A stretch of DNA of 64,000 bases, from the NCBI GenBank assembly GCA_022813625.1, contig JAKLMB010000014.1, forward strand, positions 452,845 through 516,844, written 5' to 3'. The number at the start of each line of letters is the position of its first letter. Position 1 is the first letter of the stretch. The translations under genes were made by a program, and so were the position numbers. The notes under the pieces are model-generated. The model was given only the letters and a program-made list of their open reading frames with translations, made no database searches and was not told where the DNA came from. Source of the stretch: Aaosphaeria pasadenensis. Lineage: Eukaryota; Ascomycota; Dothideomycetes; Pleosporales. Below are positions 1-12,554 of the stretch, piece by piece.

Positions 1-1023
1 GCTTATGCGTTTAAGACGGGCCTTGCGCGTACGCATGAGCGCAACAGTGGAGGTATGGCAGCTTGTAATGGTATACCCAAATGCGCCTTCCACAAGAGAG
101 GTTGCGTTCACCATCGGAGATAATTCATGTCCGATGGACGCTAGGCCAATTTAATCCGATCAGTAATCCTTGGATCGACTACTGGCCAGCCAACAAAGGC
201 CGGCATTCAGAGAAACTCGGCAAAACTCAGCACCTGTATTGAATACCTTCGATCCACCCGACAGCGTGAGAGTGAATGGTGGTAATGGTGATGGACTTTT
301 CTGTAACCTCCTCGCACTATATTACCGACTAGAAGTGAACTGCCAAAGTCAAAATGAAATCCATGTTGTCTCGAACATCGTGTGCCTTGAAATTGTAACG
401 AGCAATGGAAACTACCAGCTAAGCACAACTGTATGGAATATTCTTCCTTCCAACCCTTGATAGGAAGATCTCAACCAACATGTTTTCCTTTCCTTCCTAA
501 GTCGAGCCTCGAACTAAAAGGGGCTTCCTATCAGTCCATAGGTCACAATCTAATCACAATCTAAGAGAACGAGGGCTTCATCTGTGTGTGATTTTTCCTC
601 TCCCTGTTTTAAATGGTTTCCATGATTCCCATGCCGGGTCAAATACTTTTTTTTCAATGGGTAGGTAGGTGAGCAAGAAGCATGTGAAAGAGTGGCATAG
701 ATAAAGCCGACCTGGGGTCCGACTATCGGTCCGATTACGGATACCCATAAAAATGCGGCACATCAAAGCGGCCTAGGGCAACTTTAAATGCAGAAAAACA
801 TGTAGCAGATCACGAGAAATCACAGAACAATCGCTTTATCGACACGACCTTGCACTGATGGTGACCATGGAGGTGACAATCAGCTAGCATCACCTTAGAT
901 CCAGACAGATGCGACAATAAAATCTCATAAAAAAGTAGAACATTTGAAATCGGCTTCCGTGTAGATCTAAGATATCAAATATATGTTAGATTTGTTAACA
1001 GGTCTATCAAAGCTTGCGACTGA
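1..1023. other. gene-free stretch
   Basis: No open frame here shows a recognisable protein motif, and I see no RNA gene. The right end abuts the stop codon of the minus-strand P450, so the last part is probably its 3' untranslated and flanking sequence. Confidence 0.5.
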
Positions 1024-2980
1024 TTAATTTGCCTCTTCCTTCATCCGCATCTCGATCCGCGAGGTAGGCCAGGGAAGCATACTTGACCGCCAACTGAACG
1101 TCCGGCGCTCATCGGGGTTTCGCAGCCTGACATCATAGTTCGTTATAATCTCTGTGAGTACAATCTTGAGGATGAACGCAGCGTAGAACCTCCCAGGGCT
1201 ATATTCTGTGAGTCGGCTAATCATATCTAATGTGTGGCGTAGAGGATGACATACCAAGCTTGTTTCCCAAGTCCCCAAATGGGATATGCAGGATCGAGAT
1301 CCGTGAAATTGGCTGCTCTCTTAGTAGATGCTTCGAGCTGCTGCTCGAGAAAGCGGTATCCGTTGAATGATTCCGGCTTGGAGTAGATCGTGGGATCTCG
1401 CATGAGCGCGCGTTGCGGAACACAGACCCAGTCGTCCTTGGCCACTTTCGTGCCATCTTGGAAGGTATAGTCGTTCATTGCTTTGCGTCGAAGGGAGACT
1501 GTGGCGCAGTGACGGTTAGTGATAAATAATAAACGGTGGTATAGAGCGATGCTCACTTGTCTCTGAGGTGGTCATTCGCGCGGACTCCTTCAGGAAACTG
1601 TCTAGGAGGGGGAGTTTGTTGATTTGTAGAGATCCGTAGTCATTTATGTTTGATTGGATTTCTTCGTACAATGCTTTTTGGTACTCCGGATATTTACACA
1701 GATCAATGAGGGCATAAAAAAGAGTCTGGCTCTGTGGTTAACAAGGTGAGGACAGAGAGAGTTGGCTCGATATTACAATTGCAGGTTGATGCACACCAGC
1801 AAACCAAAGTGCGAGAGTTTGTCGCACCATATTGGGTACACGGTTGGCTATACCTTCTGGGTAGAGGTGGATTATGTGTTCAATGTAGTCGCGCTGAGAG
1901 GACTCAAGTTAGTATGGCTATAGAAAAATGGGCAACATCAACCTACAGGGCGCAGAGAAGTATTGGAAAAGGCCTCGATTCGCTCCTTGACCATGGGAAT
2001 CAAACGGTCGATCAGGTGCTTGGAAGCCTTATGGCCGCGAGTAATAATCCAGGCTACTGGTCTGAATGCGTAAGGCAATCAGTCATCATCCAATTGTTGT
2101 CAAGTTGTGAAGGTAAACTTACGGCGCCAAAAACGAGGGGGTACAACGCAGGACTTCAGAAGCAATAAAGACGTCCTGGGGATACTGAACAGCCGCTTTG
2201 ATGAATTCTGAATCTCTGCCTATTTCGATGCTCAGCGGCGATCAAAAATGGTGGGACGAGCAACTAAACTCACTAAGATCTTCACTGTAAAAAGTATATG
2301 TGTTCGTGGTTGCGATTACGTTTTGGGCAAGATCCCATATACTTACACTTTTCCATCCTAATGTACAGTAAACAAACCGAAATAATTATTCACTCATTTA
2401 GTGCTTACCAGATTTTGATGAAAGTTTATTCAACTCATTCGTAAGGGATTCTCGTGCCAGGGACCTCAACGTATCCTGCATTCGGGGAAAATTAGAGGTC
2501 AGAGATCGCAGAATGCGATGCTGAAGACCCAGTCGATTCAGTTCAACACCGTTCATTGTGTGGTGAGGTTGAAAGACCTCTTCTGCGGTTGCCAGTAAAG
2601 AGAGTTTTGATTCGCTCGCGGTACCCAACTCTTTGATATGTTCCGGAGATGAGACCAGTGTGTACATCCTCTCCGGCGTCTTGATCGTGAAGGGGATGCC
2701 ATTTTTCTAATCGTTATGTCAGGGCCCTGGGCCAAACAACTGCTCCGGAAGAGATGATTCTCACGTATTTTTCCGCCAGTAATTGAGGGCCACTGAAGAG
2801 CCATCGCCCCCTTTCTAGCCATTGCGATACCCAATTAAATGTGATTGAGGTGAGAAGTGTCCCAAGTAAGGTAAAAAGAATAGTGCGAGAAACAGTTGGA
2901 TCTCCACTGTCACTTAATATAGTTTGTTTAGAGAAAAGCACAATCAAAGTCGCATTCGACATCTCATAACCTGATAACAT
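1024..2980 (-). CDS. cytochrome P450 monooxygenase (microsomal type)
   Basis: This is a haem-thiolate monooxygenase that would use an NADPH-P450 reductase at the ER membrane; its substrate is unknown. Nine exons, read leftward: 2980-2765, 2706-2409, 2357-2274, 2219-2123, 2061-1947, 1893-1777, 1725-1557, 1498-1255, 1198-1024. They total 1515 nt and encode 504 aa. An N-terminal hydrophobic segment (around RTILFTLLGTLL) is the likely membrane anchor. The I-helix is LWFAGVHQPA, the K-helix ExxR is ESAR in FLKESARM, and the haem loop is GLGKQACPGRF with Cys447. That Cys codon is split by the last intron, so unspliced reading falsely shows Ser. The I-helix resembles fungal secondary-metabolism P450s. 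The intron after ...HQPAI has a weaker donor (GTAATA). A second P450 is transcribed divergently about 0.94 kb away. The gene looks intact. Confidence 0.9.
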
Positions 2981-3921
2981 GAATGGATTCTTGACATGAA
3001 CAAAATTCGGATGTTCCTTCTGCATATTTGACTTATCTTCAAGTACCTTGATGTGGCCGGACATCTCCAAACACGCAATGACACCGAGGCCCGGGAATCT
3101 AGGTGTTCATGGAAGCTTTTCGACGCATAGATTTGCTTACGTAGATTTGCTTGCGTACTTAATGCCTGGCCCTTGATCCATCCTCGCTCTCTCGATGCAT
3201 AGTCTGTTTGAACATAGCCCGAAACTTTCGTCACAGCATACAATTAACCAAATGCATTCGACAATAGAATCCACGCCTAATTGCGCCCAATGCTCACTAA
3301 ACTAGTTGAGGAGCCGCGTGTTTCGTCGCCAACAAGATAAGAGCGCAAATCGACTCTGATAGTAGATTAGATCCGCCCGTTTAGTACCCAAACGTGAACT
3401 AAATCGATTGCACAGTGACTATTTGGGTTGTGCAGCGTTCGAACGCTCGACCTTTGAGTCCGAGCCAAGATTTTGTACCCCGAAGTGCATCGAGCATCAC
3501 ACTTAGTGTTACTCGTATTCGGGATACGCCAAGCTCACTCGAGCAATGATTATCGCCACCCTCAACGATACATAGAAGTGGTAACCGAAAATGATCTGTG
3601 GTCAATCTTGCAAGAGATGCAGATCATGGATCATACCCCAGTTCACCCACTCCCCACCCAGCGTCATCTCGACCAATTGGGGGAGTGATTATCAAATGGA
3701 CTAGCAATAGACGTCGTAACCGCGTAAATGCGTCAAGCGCAGCAGAGCAAGCTAGGACCGATATCGACGGAATCTGTAACTTCCAAACATGTTCCATGTT
3801 TCAGAGTGATGCATTCCGCCCTCTTTGCTTTTGTTTGGATGTCACTGGCCGACGTCATCAATCGTGATAATTGATAGATGATGCTACTGATATAAACCTC
3901 CTTCCGAAGAATGTGAAAGTT
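2981..3921. other. divergent promoter region between two P450 genes
   Basis: This 941-bp gap separates the start codons of two P450s transcribed away from each other and must hold both promoters. Small frames occur on both strands but none shows a family motif. No clear TATA box or repeat stands out. Confidence 0.5.
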
Positions 3922-5695
3922 ATGAGCGTAGTACGAACATCCGCAATGTTTTTCACCGTTATTAAAGATTCGAGTGGTTGGCTCGCCAGCGTCCATCCAG
4001 CAGTGTTGGTATTACTCTCTTCCATTATTGCTGTTGGAGTTCTCTGCTTGGTCTTTCGACTGTGGGCATTTACCATCAAGCCAGCATTCTGTCCATATGA
4101 ACCGAGGGAGCTCCCCTATTGGATTCCAGGTAAAGGTATTCTACTTTGGGTTTTTCGAATACACTAATGTTTTCTTAGTATTAGGACACGCTGTTCAGTA
4201 TGTCAAGAGTGGGCAAGATGTTATTACCAGAGCAAGGTATACAAACTAAACATATTGGAACTTCCCATAATTAACAATATTGTAGGAAGTACTTCGGCGA
4301 TACGCGCGCGCCCTTTGCGCTCACTCTTGGTGGCGAAAAGATGTTCTTCCTCACCGATCCAAAGCACGTTGCCGACTTCCACAAGAACACAACATCCCTC
4401 GCTTTCCACAAGATCGCACAAGAGCTCAGCACAACCTTTGGTGTATCCCAGAAGACTTTGCAGACCACGTATCGCCGACCTGATAGCGAGGAGGCTGATG
4501 TGCCGGCTAAGATCATGCAAATCCAGAACCCTCGTAACAAGAGCCTTGCGGAGCTGAACAACGACTTCTGGAAACAGCAATTGGTCCCTGGTCCGCTGTA
4601 CTACAAGCTTCAAGATGAGTGCTTGCAGTATCTAGATAATTCATTGAAACCCGAGAGCATTGCAAATAACTACAAAGGACCCACAGACGATAAGGGAACT
4701 ACTGTATCTTTGTTGCGACTCATGCAAGACGTTCTCATCGATGCTGCTCTACGCGCCTTCTTCGGCGACAAGATGATGGAACTTGAACCAAACCTGATTC
4801 GAGACTTCATTGACTTCGACGAAGACAACTGGAAGCTCTGGTACAAATGGCCCGATGCGAAAGAAATGTTTGCAGCCAAGTCGAAGTTATCCAAATCTGT
4901 ACAGAGGTGGCTCAACACACCAGAGGAAGAACGACCCGGTGCAGCTTTCATCGTAGAGACGTTTGAGAAGACACAACGCGCGATGGGGACTCCGATTGAG
5001 GACCTCGCCAATATCCTGGTCCTGATCATCTTTGTGTGAGTATAGCGCCATCTCATTTTCGTACAAGCCATTGACTGATGCCGTACAGCGCAAATACAAA
5101 CACATACAAAGTCTGCTTCTGGGCTCTAGCCCACATCCTCAACGACCCAGACCTCCTCCACAAAGTACAGCAAGAAAGCGCTGCAGCATTCCAAGCAGAC
5201 GGCACACTGTCGACCAAACAACTCATGGATTCCTCTCCCTGGATCGCCGCCGTATTCCACGAGGCCCTCCGCTGGTGCAGCGCATCGACATCCCTCCGCC
5301 TGGTCACGGCGCCCACCATCATTGGCGGCAAGGAACTTCCAGTCGGCTCTCGCGTCGCTGTGCCAGCTCGCCAAACTCTCTTCATGCCTGAAGCCTTTGG
5401 CGACGATGCCGATGTCTTCAATCCAGAGCGATTCATCCGCGATGAGAAGCTTACGAAGAGCCCGAGCTACAAGCCTTTTGGTGGAGGGACCACCTATTGT
5501 CCTGGCAGATTCATTGCGAGACAAGAATGCTCTGTCGTCATTGCTATACTGTTGAAGAATTTCAACATCGATGTACTTGGAGAGGGCAATGCTCCGGAGT
5601 TAGATCTAACGAAGCCGACGACCGGGTTGGTGACACCTAAAGAGGGTCAGGACGTGATTGTTCGGCTCAGTCCAAAATCAGAAATATTACCCTGA
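3922..5695 (+). CDS. cytochrome P450 monooxygenase
   Basis: A second haem-thiolate monooxygenase, clearly different from its divergent neighbour. Exons 3922-4129, 4185-4236, 4286-5035 and 5089-5695 sum to 1617 nt (538 aa). The N-terminus carries a hydrophobic anchor (VLVLLSSIIAVGVLCLVF). The I-helix region reads VANTNTYKVCFWAL, created by the third splice. The K-helix ExxR is EALR in FHEALRW. A proline-rich region FNPERFIRD precedes the haem motif FGGGTTYCPGRF with Cys474. The ANTxxxxFW I-helix and FGGGxxxCPGR haem loop recall the CYP7/CYP8-like fungal P450s often annotated as sterol-hydroxylase-like; this is a family resemblance and does not identify a substrate. I took ATG 3922 because the next residues run straight into the membrane segment. 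An in-frame ATG 51 nt upstream is possible. Confidence 0.9.
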
Positions 5696-5983
5696 TCTGA
5701 AAAATCGCGTATACACATAGATAAGAAATCAATACTCTATGCGGGCTCATAGTAGAGTCAAAGATGTGTTTGTAGTGTACAAGTTTCATTTCATTCATGA
5801 GCAGCATGATACCCTATCTATGCTCAAGCGACATTGCCGGTTCCAAATAATGGCAAAAATGTCTGGATGATGACTAGCAGTCCATAATCAACGATGATGC
5901 AAACGCGCAGGTGATGGAAGTCGCTACTTGCGCGTCGTGCACCACATCGAAGATCCTCAATCCGTTATCCTTCGTTCACTTCG

Positions 5984-8900
5984 TCAAAATACGTAGTCCT
6001 CCTCTGTCCCCGGCCGCATGCTTGTTACTATATCCAGCTCTCGGAAAGCGCAACAAGCCGCTATAACCTTGAAACTCTGGAAATCACCTTCTTCAAGCGC
6101 ACGTCCGTAATTCCTCCGTGGCTTCTTGATCCCAACATCCAAACAGGCAATGCTGAGAGCTAGACCGTCGGTGGGTCCCGCTGATTCGTCGTCATGTTTC
6201 CGTATCATGGCTGAAGTTGACTGCGAAATGCGATCAAACTCATCCTTCAACAAGATAGACTTGTCACGCTGACGTCGAGTTTGCACCCCAGTTTTGTTGA
6301 AGATCTCACCAGTGAAGACTTCTAGCTCCGTGATGCCCATCCTCGCATGATCGGAGTATTCCTGTGTTGCGCCCCAGATCGCATCCTCGTATCTGCAACA
6401 ACGTCAGTGGGAATCAATCAAAAACGGTTAGATACATACACGCCGCGAATAGTCCAGGCTTTCTTAACATATTGAGACCACGGTAGGTCACCTGCTACGT
6501 CCATGCAACTTCTTTTCAGATAATTGAGCAAGCCAAACCAAATGTTGGTAAAATTTTGCGACGGTTGGTGGACATTCTGAAACCAAATCTTCTTCTCGTC
6601 GATACCTTGGTATAGTATTCCATTGATCTTCTCGGAATAGTAGTACTCATAGACTGGACCGGATCCTTCTTCATCGTCATCGAGAGAGCCTGGAGCTGAT
6701 GGATCATCAAAGCTGATCTCGCTCCGGTGCCGAATGGTGGCCGCAGGTGCAGGCATCAGGCTTGACATGAATTAGCAATTATCTTGAAGGTGCCAGATAG
6801 TTCACGTACAAATCTGGCCGAAGTTTATTCATTTTCATCTTCCGAAAATCGTCCATGTTAACGGGCACTCCGGTTTTTGAGTAATCCACGCCAGTTGAGT
6901 GCATTTCCGCCAAAAGCTTGCAGTCTGGAAATCAAATAGTTAGCTCAGTGACATACAAACAAGTGAGTTTCTGACCTGGATCATCGGTCCCTTCTTCTCT
7001 TTGATCAGCTAGGATCATATGGCGGACCGCGATACGTCCTAGCTGGTCTGTTGACATGAACTGAATAAAGAAATCCGTCATGTCACTCTGTTCCACTGGT
7101 CTTCCAATGTTCAGTGGTTCTGTCCTTGGATAGTCTGCGGGTGGAAACACTCTTGTGCATTGTTGGACGGCGTCACGATCCCAAATGACCCCATAAATGT
7201 CACCATCCAAATCTCCTCCACTCAGGCAACTTGGAAGATCCCGACGGCCTTTCTGTGAGAAAATGATACAATTCCGGAGGTCGTGTAGTGGCGAGTCATC
7301 TGGTGGAATTGTGTTGATCGCAAGCTGGATATCACCCGGGTGAAGAGCAGGCGACCTCGTGATGATCATTCGTCGATCACCCAGGTTATAAGTCTCGCCA
7401 TCTATATATTTGTTAGGGTCGAAAGTAATAAAGACTTCCCCTTCATTTAGAAAGCCGGTTTCATCCATGATACCGAACAGAGTTACACCCTGAAAGATCG
7501 GAATCCTTGCTTTATGCTTGATAAGTCGAAGCTCTCGAAGAACGGCTGCCTCGACCACTGCAGCAAGAAAATGATCTTTCCGGTAATCTATCTTGATGGA
7601 GTCTAAACGCCGGAGGAATTGAGGAAATCCCACCCTATCCGCAATCTTCAATCGCTTGAGAAAGCCAACTGTGTTGGCAATGTGAGCAGTTATAAGTTGA
7701 AGTTTTCGGACAGCGCTTGATTGTTCACGTAGAAACCACTCGTTCGATACGCCCATGTCTTCAAGGATCTTGATCATCTAAAGTTCAGGTAAGCTTTTGG
7801 TTTCGCTAACCTCTAAGAATTGCCGGAAACACCTACCTGACGATTGAGAACCATTGGAATTGGCCTTTTGGCCGTATCGCAAATCTCCAAATTTGCAGTG
7901 TCCTTGCTGTCAAACTTGATCATAGAAGGGCGTAGGTACATGCAGGCTCCCTCTAAGCGAGAGTCAAGAGCAAGCATTCCTTTCGCTCCCCCCCAACGTA
8001 TCTGGAAGCAAGTTGGTCCGTGTCGGAGATTTGGTAAAGCAGCTTGAATAGCTTCCATAACTTCCCAGGAAATCGTTCCAACCCCATCACTGAAAACGCG
8101 ATTGCCATCCTTCGACCGGACATCGTTCATCTCAAAGCTTGCGATGCCATTGTCGGACAAAGATATTGCCATGGGAGTCTCCGAGAAGGCTTGTCCGATC
8201 CTCGCGGCACACCGCGCTGGTGAATAGATGTTGTCGAATTTCCCCAAATGCGCAATCACGGAGAAATAACCCTGAAGCTGCCCTTGGTGAAAAAATATAG
8301 ACATAAACCACGCTGAATGACTGCGCAGTGAAGAATGCGAGAATCCAAGGAATCCGAATACTTTACCACCAACCTGAATCCCGTTGTTGAAAACCTGCCT
8401 GAACCGATTGTAGATGTTCTCGTTCGAGATTTTCTGATTGAATTGTAAATCTGTACCATCCTCATCGCAGAACTGAGCTCTTATGAAGTATTCGGTGTAA
8501 TCCGAAAAGCGTCGAAGTATGCGGTTTTTAGATTCGGGATCCGGTCCGTACAAAGTGATGCCACTAGGTGTGACATTCACCTTGTGAATCATAGTCAGGT
8601 TTTGACGTCCCTTTTCAGAAATCAGCACGGCCCCACCTCCTCCTTGGATTTCCTTCTCATTTGCCAATATGGATTCATAAAGCCAGTCAACCTCAAATTC
8701 CGATGCATCAACGTAGACACTTGGGAATTGTATCTGGGAGAAGAGTTTCTTGATCGCTGCCGACGAAACGACGAAGCCGTGTTTCATGGCCATGGTGTTG
8801 TACTCCTTCGCTAACCTTTCAAGAAGGCCTTGTACAATCCACGGTAATAGATAACCATTCTTTACCAATGCTTCTAATTGAAACAGTAAACCAAACGGCA

Positions 8901-9873
8901 CTGAAGTGCTGTGCTTGGCCATTGCATTTCTCAATGTTTGCAAACCCTCTGCAAGGCTTCTCTGACTATGTTGCTCACAGATTGGGAGGTTATGGTGATA
9001 GATAGGTATGGCACCTCGAGCCTTTAGTCGGTCTACCATGAGATTGAAGTCGTAGGGCGAAAGCTCAAATTGATACACGAGTGCCTGTCCGACAATTTCT
9101 TTGTGAGATTTATCGCCGCCCGGTATTTCAGTTAAGCGATGACGGGAGGGCCCCATCTTGGCCCGGTTGACATCCAGGGCAGCAAACAAGGCTTCAAGTT
9201 CGTCGTCCATAACCTTGTAGAAGCTTGGCACTTCCCACAAGGTGAGTGTCAACGACGACTTGACAGATGATACAACAAGAGCTTCGACGATTCGATACGG
9301 AACCTGGATCTGTATCTTGCCACCTTGTCCGGGAAATTCAACAACAATGGCACGCTTTTGAAATTTCGCGAAACCAGTGCTGGCTTCCCACTGAACCTCC
9401 GGACAGTAGGTGAGTTGCCCACTCTTGTAATCGTAATATCCACAGGTCACGCGTCTCGTCGCAAAGATTACCTTTGCCTGGGGAGCAACAGGTGGGACTC
9501 TGAGAATGGTTAGATATGAAAGAATAAAGGCAGAACCAAGACAGGGCACTGGGTTGACTCACTTTTGAGCTTCGCGTTCGTCTTCCACTGCCTTCTCTAA
9601 GCTCTTGAGGCGGAATGGGTCCGGCGCCTTGTCGCTTGCCTTGCAGAAGATTCGTCTTCCAAGAAGAATCAAGGATGAGTTCCTCGTCCCATAAACAGAG
9701 AGAAATTTCTGTCCATCATGTTTATGCAAGAAGGTGATAAATCCGAAAGGTCTCTTATGCGGCTTCTCGCACGCCCAGGTGTTGATGCCGAGGGTTCGAA
9801 TGAACGGCGTCAACTGCTCTTTCAAGCTTTTGTCGGTGAGATCCGGTGGAAGTTTATTGAGATAGACCTCCAT
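5984..9873 (-). CDS. cellular RNA-dependent RNA polymerase (RNA silencing)
   Basis: This enzyme copies aberrant single-stranded RNA into dsRNA for Dicer in fungal RNA silencing. Exons, read leftward: 9873-9563, 9499-7837, 7777-6976, 6924-6810, 6760-6440, 6392-5984. They sum to 3621 nt (1206 aa), usual for the family. Residues 1-80 look like an RRM (MEVYLNKLPPDLTDKSL, then FGFITFL). The RdRP core follows, with SDGVGTISWEV, the invariant catalytic DLDGD at residues 847-851 inside CLSGGDLDGDIYGV, and conserved VLNRQMIKILEDMGV across an intron. The start is the ATG that begins RRM strand 1; upstream in-frame codons lack an ATG. The RRM places it with Rdp1/SAD-1-type enzymes, though I cannot assign an orthologue. 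No frame breaks were seen. It has no functional link to its neighbours that I can see. Confidence 0.93.
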
Positions 9874-12554
9874 CTCCGATGTATCCCAACGGAACAAACG
9901 AGCTGGATCTGTTGTTGAGGTTTGGTTGAAAGTAAGAGAGTGAAGGTGGAGGGTGGGGTGGTAAGGCTGAAGATGGTGAGGGCGCGACCATTCTGGGCAG
10001 TAACGAGCGGCACCATTGTTTGCTTACTAAAACTCTGTACTCACTTTTGCAGGCTCCTGCTCACCTCCGCAACAACAAATAACGCTGCAGATGAATAAAA
10101 GTGACGTTGAAACTCTCTTTCATCGTAATATGAGGTAGTGGAAGAACGCATTAGAGGAACTGTGCTATCAGTTGCGCGAATTCTCTATACCAAATGCGCG
10201 ACGCCAGGCTGATTGCCGTCGTGGTTAACTTCACTTTATAGGTTGATGGCAAACACAACGAATTTTGATAGATTTCGAATCAAAAGACAAGTATCTAGAG
10301 ATATGATGCTTTGGATTGTTAGCCGTCTCACAAATACAACCGTGGACCTTCAGCCTCACTACATGTTGCGCGAATTGTATATACAACATTGGATGTAAGC
10401 AAGTAGTTACTCATTCAGACGAATCACTACCTACCTCTCACATGGCATGAAAGAATAACATGACACTATAAATGGATGACTTATCTATTAAGTTGATAGT
10501 GATTGTCTTTTTGTGGATCGATCTGTAGATAAATCAGTATTACCAAGTCAGTCATACACGTTACAACGTACTCAAAGGCACCCGAAATTGTGAATTTGAT
10601 GATACATACGATTCAAAATCTTTTGAAGGGAAATTCAAATCGTCCACGTATAAAATCTTCATTTTATTTATCTTACTAAAGATACCAACACGCGAACTGA
10701 AGAAAAGCTAAGCTAGGCACTAGAGCTCCCCTATCCTAGGTACATCAAGTGCTTGCTGATACAAAGAGTCCTTTGTGATTTCGGAAATAACGGTGATTAT
10801 GGTTCTCTACTCGAGGATGATTGTATTCTTATAGTCTGCGTTACATTTCCTTGTGACAGTAGCTACCTAGGTACTTATATTCGACAATGTTGTTGTCATG
10901 TACGATGAAGCGTCCAAGAATTTCTATTCTCACTTCTTGCTAGATAAAACTAAAATTCATAGAGTCATTGGCATCTTCTATATAGGTTTCCCGGTGGATC
11001 ATCTTCCTCTTGGTACAGATCGCCCCATCAAATATCCGTCGGGCGATCCCCGCGTAGGCATCCGGTTGATCACGATAGAACCCGTTCCGATTTCCACGGG
11101 TGAATTCATTAGGAAACAGGGTATATTTATGACGCAGCCTCATGTATGCAGATCTCCGGCTCATTGGCGACACCTTCCTACAGCTTCGTTCAGCTGCGCA
11201 CTGGACAAAGGAAATTCCAGGTTGTCGAGGGTGTCAATCATCGGTGTGTACTATGTGCGCACGTGCACACGTCTAGATACTGATGGTCCGACAGAATCTT
11301 GTTCTCTGGGACATCAGCCTTGGACCAAGCGCAATTCTAGCTGTCGTTCGGTATGCTTTGTTGTACCTCCTGCGTTCGCTTGAGATAGATTACTGCAGGC
11401 GTTTTTAAAAAATGGGTGTCACAATCATCTATGAAAACATCTAGGGGAAAGTGTATTTTCTTTATTGGGAGTCCGTTCAGATAGCTTGATTTATTCTGTA
11501 CAGGTTATCAAAGAAGTTAAGGCATTGGGAATAAGAAATCTTGTATGAACATCGAATGAGAAACGTATCTTCATCCGAATTCCGAATGAATTCAGAGAGT
11601 TGAAATGTGGCAGCATTGGCTGCTGATCACAACGGATTGATCAGTGTGGGTGGGTGTAGTTGCGGGGTCTTTGTTGCGAAGGCTCACTTATTTCACGTGA
11701 CCAATGATCAACTTATTGATCCATCATCCCATACTATGTATGCCCAGGGTTGTAGATAGGAAAACTCTTCCAGTTACAGTTTACAGACAATAGAACATCA
11801 TTATCTACCTACAATTTTCGAATGCGTTGGCTAAGGACCTTTGAAGATCCTTACCAGTCCGGTGTAGTGTCGCCCCACTCTACACTGCTCACCCATGTAC
11901 TCCTCCTCACATGTCCGGAGCAATGTACATCTCCGCAGCCTGACTAGCAGCCAAAGTAGAAATGAACAACTGAGTAGCTTCTTTAATCCTACATTGATAG
12001 AAATGATGGTGCAAGATATCTGATTTCCAACGTGCCACGGGGTTTATGTTTCGAACCTTTCGCTTTCCTCCTGTCCATCACTTCGCAACACTACCTCACA
12101 GATCACTGATCAGCCAACAAATTTGGTGAGATTATTCGAGATCAATCGGAGTTATAAGCAACTCTCTGGGTTGTAATATCCTCTGCAGTCTCTCTAAGTC
12201 CAACGCCTCTGTCATTCGATCCCCATAGTTACTGGTTTGCTTGCTGATCGATGGTCTGTGAATGTTGCGAAACTGCGGGCGAGGTCACAGGTAGTGGAAT
12301 GTCCTGGATTTGAAACTTCAGAACTTGGAGCTGTATTCTATTGATTTTATACAAGATGCGTTGGAGACTCGCAATCGTTGAAGAACCCTACATTCCTTTT
12401 TCTTGTTTTTAAAATACTTGAAGGTTACGGCTGGGAAGTGTGACATCTCACTGGGCACTTTTTTTGCATTTGTTTTCTTATCGCGTATACCAATCGTACT
12501 ACTGAAAGTAGCCATATTCACCTCCAAAATTGAGATTATGGTCCCATTTGCTCA
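9874..12554. other. gene-poor stretch
   Basis: About 2.7 kb between the RdRP start and the glycosyltransferase. The first 150 bp must hold the RdRP promoter. A 161-codon frame at 10898-11383 and an overlapping minus frame (10940-11173) lack recognisable motifs. I see no RNA gene or transposon termini. Confidence 0.45.

Noticed and set aside
1198..1255. Apparent loss of the P450 haem cysteine (reads as Ser in the unspliced frame)
   Set aside because: A GTATGT...ATAG intron splits the Cys codon; splicing restores GKQACPGRF.
10898..11383. 161-codon open frame on the plus strand, with an overlapping minus frame
   Set aside because: No recognisable motif in either frame, and no convincing splice partners.
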